Assembly: GCA_900545285.1 (NCBI GenBank)
Contig: UQYK01000029.1
Coordinates: forward strand, 1-24,185
Direction: 5' to 3'
DNA: 24,185 nt
Origin: an uncultured Ruminococcus sp.
Lineage (GTDB): Bacteria > Bacillota > Clostridia > Oscillospirales > Ruminococcaceae
Each line of letters opens with the position of its first letter. Position 1 is the stretch's first letter. The notes beneath the pieces are model-generated. The model ran no database searches. It was given only the letters and a program-made list of their open reading frames with translations, and was not told the origin of the DNA. A program made the position numbers and the translations under genes. This document shows, piece after piece, positions 23,716-24,185 of this stretch.

Positions 23716-24101
23716 GGTTGAGGCACTGAAACCGGCTTTCCATCATAGAAAATAACGCCAAATCATGGTGCGCGCAGCAACTTTTGGTATCTTCTGAAAA
23801 GTTGTGGTTTCATCCAAAATCGTCATGTTATCATTGAATTAAAAGCAGTCCAAAAAGTTCAGTATTCTCCGTGTTTGCGGAATAATCAATTTTCCCCGTC
23901 TCGTTGCGTCTATTTTTCACCAAAAATAAATGACCTCAAAAAAGTTCGGAAAATCCGCTTTTTCAAAATCCCTTTTTTTCAAAAATTTGAATCCTTCAAA
24001 AAAATAACGCCAAATTAACGCCAAGCCAATTTGGGGGCCTTTCAAACCGCCCTAAAAAGTTAGAAAAACCGCCGTTTTCGTGGTGAAAACGGCAGTTTTT
24101 G
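23716..24101. other. Attachment-side region with repeated short sites, no gene
   Basis: No coding sequence is seen in these 386 bases between int and the tRNA. TAACGCCAA occurs three times (23753-23761, 24005-24013, 24016-24024), the first two within an identical AATAACGCCAAAT. AAAAAGTT-based sites recur at 23852, 23939 and 24054. Such short direct repeats beside an attachment site are candidates for integrase arm sites or excisionase sites. The stretch is AT-rich apart from the final hairpin. Confidence 0.5.
24071..24100 (+). terminator. Hairpin terminator next to the tRNA
   Basis: GCCGTTTTC (24071-24079) pairs with GAAAACGGC (24085-24093) around GTGGT and is followed by AGTTTTT. Read leftward it is also the first structure downstream of the tRNA gene, though T-rich only on the plus strand. 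Confidence 0.75.
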
Positions 24102-24150
24102 TGGAGCTAGTGACCTGACTCGAACAGGCGACCTTCTCATTACGAGTGAG
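24102..24150. other. Probable ICE attachment site at the tRNA-Thr 3' end
   Basis: The integrase gene lies directly beside the 3' half of an intact tRNA, the standard target of tyrosine integrases. The crossover core is expected within the T-arm or anticodon part of the tRNA. The matching direct repeat should be at the element's other end, which is outside this window, so the exact core cannot be set. Confidence 0.5.
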
Positions 24151-24177
24151 ATGCACTACCGACTGTGCTACACTAGC
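24102..24177 (-). tRNA. tRNA-Thr(CGT)
   Basis: The minus strand folds as a complete 76-base tRNA: acceptor GCTAGTG with CACTAGC, anticodon arm TCTCA-CTCGTAA-TGAGA giving anticodon CGT, T-arm CCTG-TTCGAGT-CAGG, and an encoded TCCA 3' end. The anticodon reads ACG, so the tRNA carries threonine. The gene remains intact, so host function survives element insertion. Confidence 0.95.
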
Positions 24178-24185
24178 ATTTCTTT

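Larger units (their letters stand above)
1..24150. mobile_element. Integrative and conjugative element, right-hand portion
   Basis: The window carries a relaxase, a giant methylase-helicase, a DUF3848 protein, a Cys-rich KTR protein, a sigma-like HTH protein, an excisionase and a tyrosine integrase, in an order familiar from clostridial ICEs. The integrase lies next to the 3' end of a tRNA-Thr gene, a usual attachment place, so the element's right end is probably inside that tRNA. The left end, the type IV secretion genes and the second attachment site are not in the window. Exact limits are inferred, and the first ~100 bases belong to an inserted IS. Confidence 0.85.

Noticed and set aside
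1..24185. CRISPR array
   Set aside because: No regularly spaced direct repeats of 23-40 bases were seen; the repeats found are terminator copies, internal protein modules and short sites near the attachment region.

Overview
The window is the right-hand part of an integrative and conjugative element (ICE) from a gut-type clostridium. The gene set resembles elements of Ruminococcaceae/Lachnospiraceae such as Faecalibacterium relatives. This assignment rests on the families present: a giant methylase-helicase polyvalent protein, a DUF3848 protein, a MobP-type relaxase, a Cys-rich KTR protein, a sigma-like HTH protein, an excisionase and a tyrosine integrase. I did not make a direct species match. 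The element ends beside a tRNA-Thr(CGT) gene at 24102-24177 (minus strand), whose 3' end faces the integrase. The other end lies outside the window.

Layout, left to right. The first ~77 bases are the start of a leftward transposase, probably of the IS5 group. From 136 to 8702 lies the conjugation/DNA-processing block: a ~2745-residue methylase-helicase and an apparently truncated DUF3848 gene. The relaxase (9674-11209) follows. Two AT-rich, leftward membrane-protein genes flank it (8752-9561 and 11344-12162). They share the overall plan of N-terminal membrane segment(s) plus a soluble domain with an NIG-x-G-x-A motif. From 12384 to 14413 is a self-contained two-gene cargo with its own promoter and terminator: a TcmP-like three-Cys-motif partner protein with methyltransferase-like motifs, and a radical SAM-type protein with a CX3CX3C cluster. 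A small element gene (14699-15004) and a decayed copy of the relaxase tail come next. A second cargo (15291-19856) holds a BlaI repressor, a BlaR1 penicillin sensor-protease and lipoprotein genes, with two matching operators and no beta-lactamase. The right end carries the KTR gene, an XRE regulator, a long leader with a 35-codon leader peptide and competing hairpins, a sigma-like gene, a ~520-base stretch without a convincing gene, xis, int and the tRNA.

The cargoes and the backbone are stitched together by two pairs of diverged repeats. 'A' is the relaxase tail with its terminator; 'B' is the terminator that follows the KTR gene. They occur in the order A-cargo1-B, then A'-cargo2-B'. This suggests that two related elements, or two copies of one hot spot, were merged in tandem and most of the second relaxase was lost.

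The least understood system is the TcmP/radical SAM pair with its membrane-protein neighbours. It looks like an accessory, possibly defensive, module. BlaR1/BlaI probably makes the lipoprotein genes respond to beta-lactams. No computation beyond reading the sequence was possible, so all family assignments are from recognised motifs.
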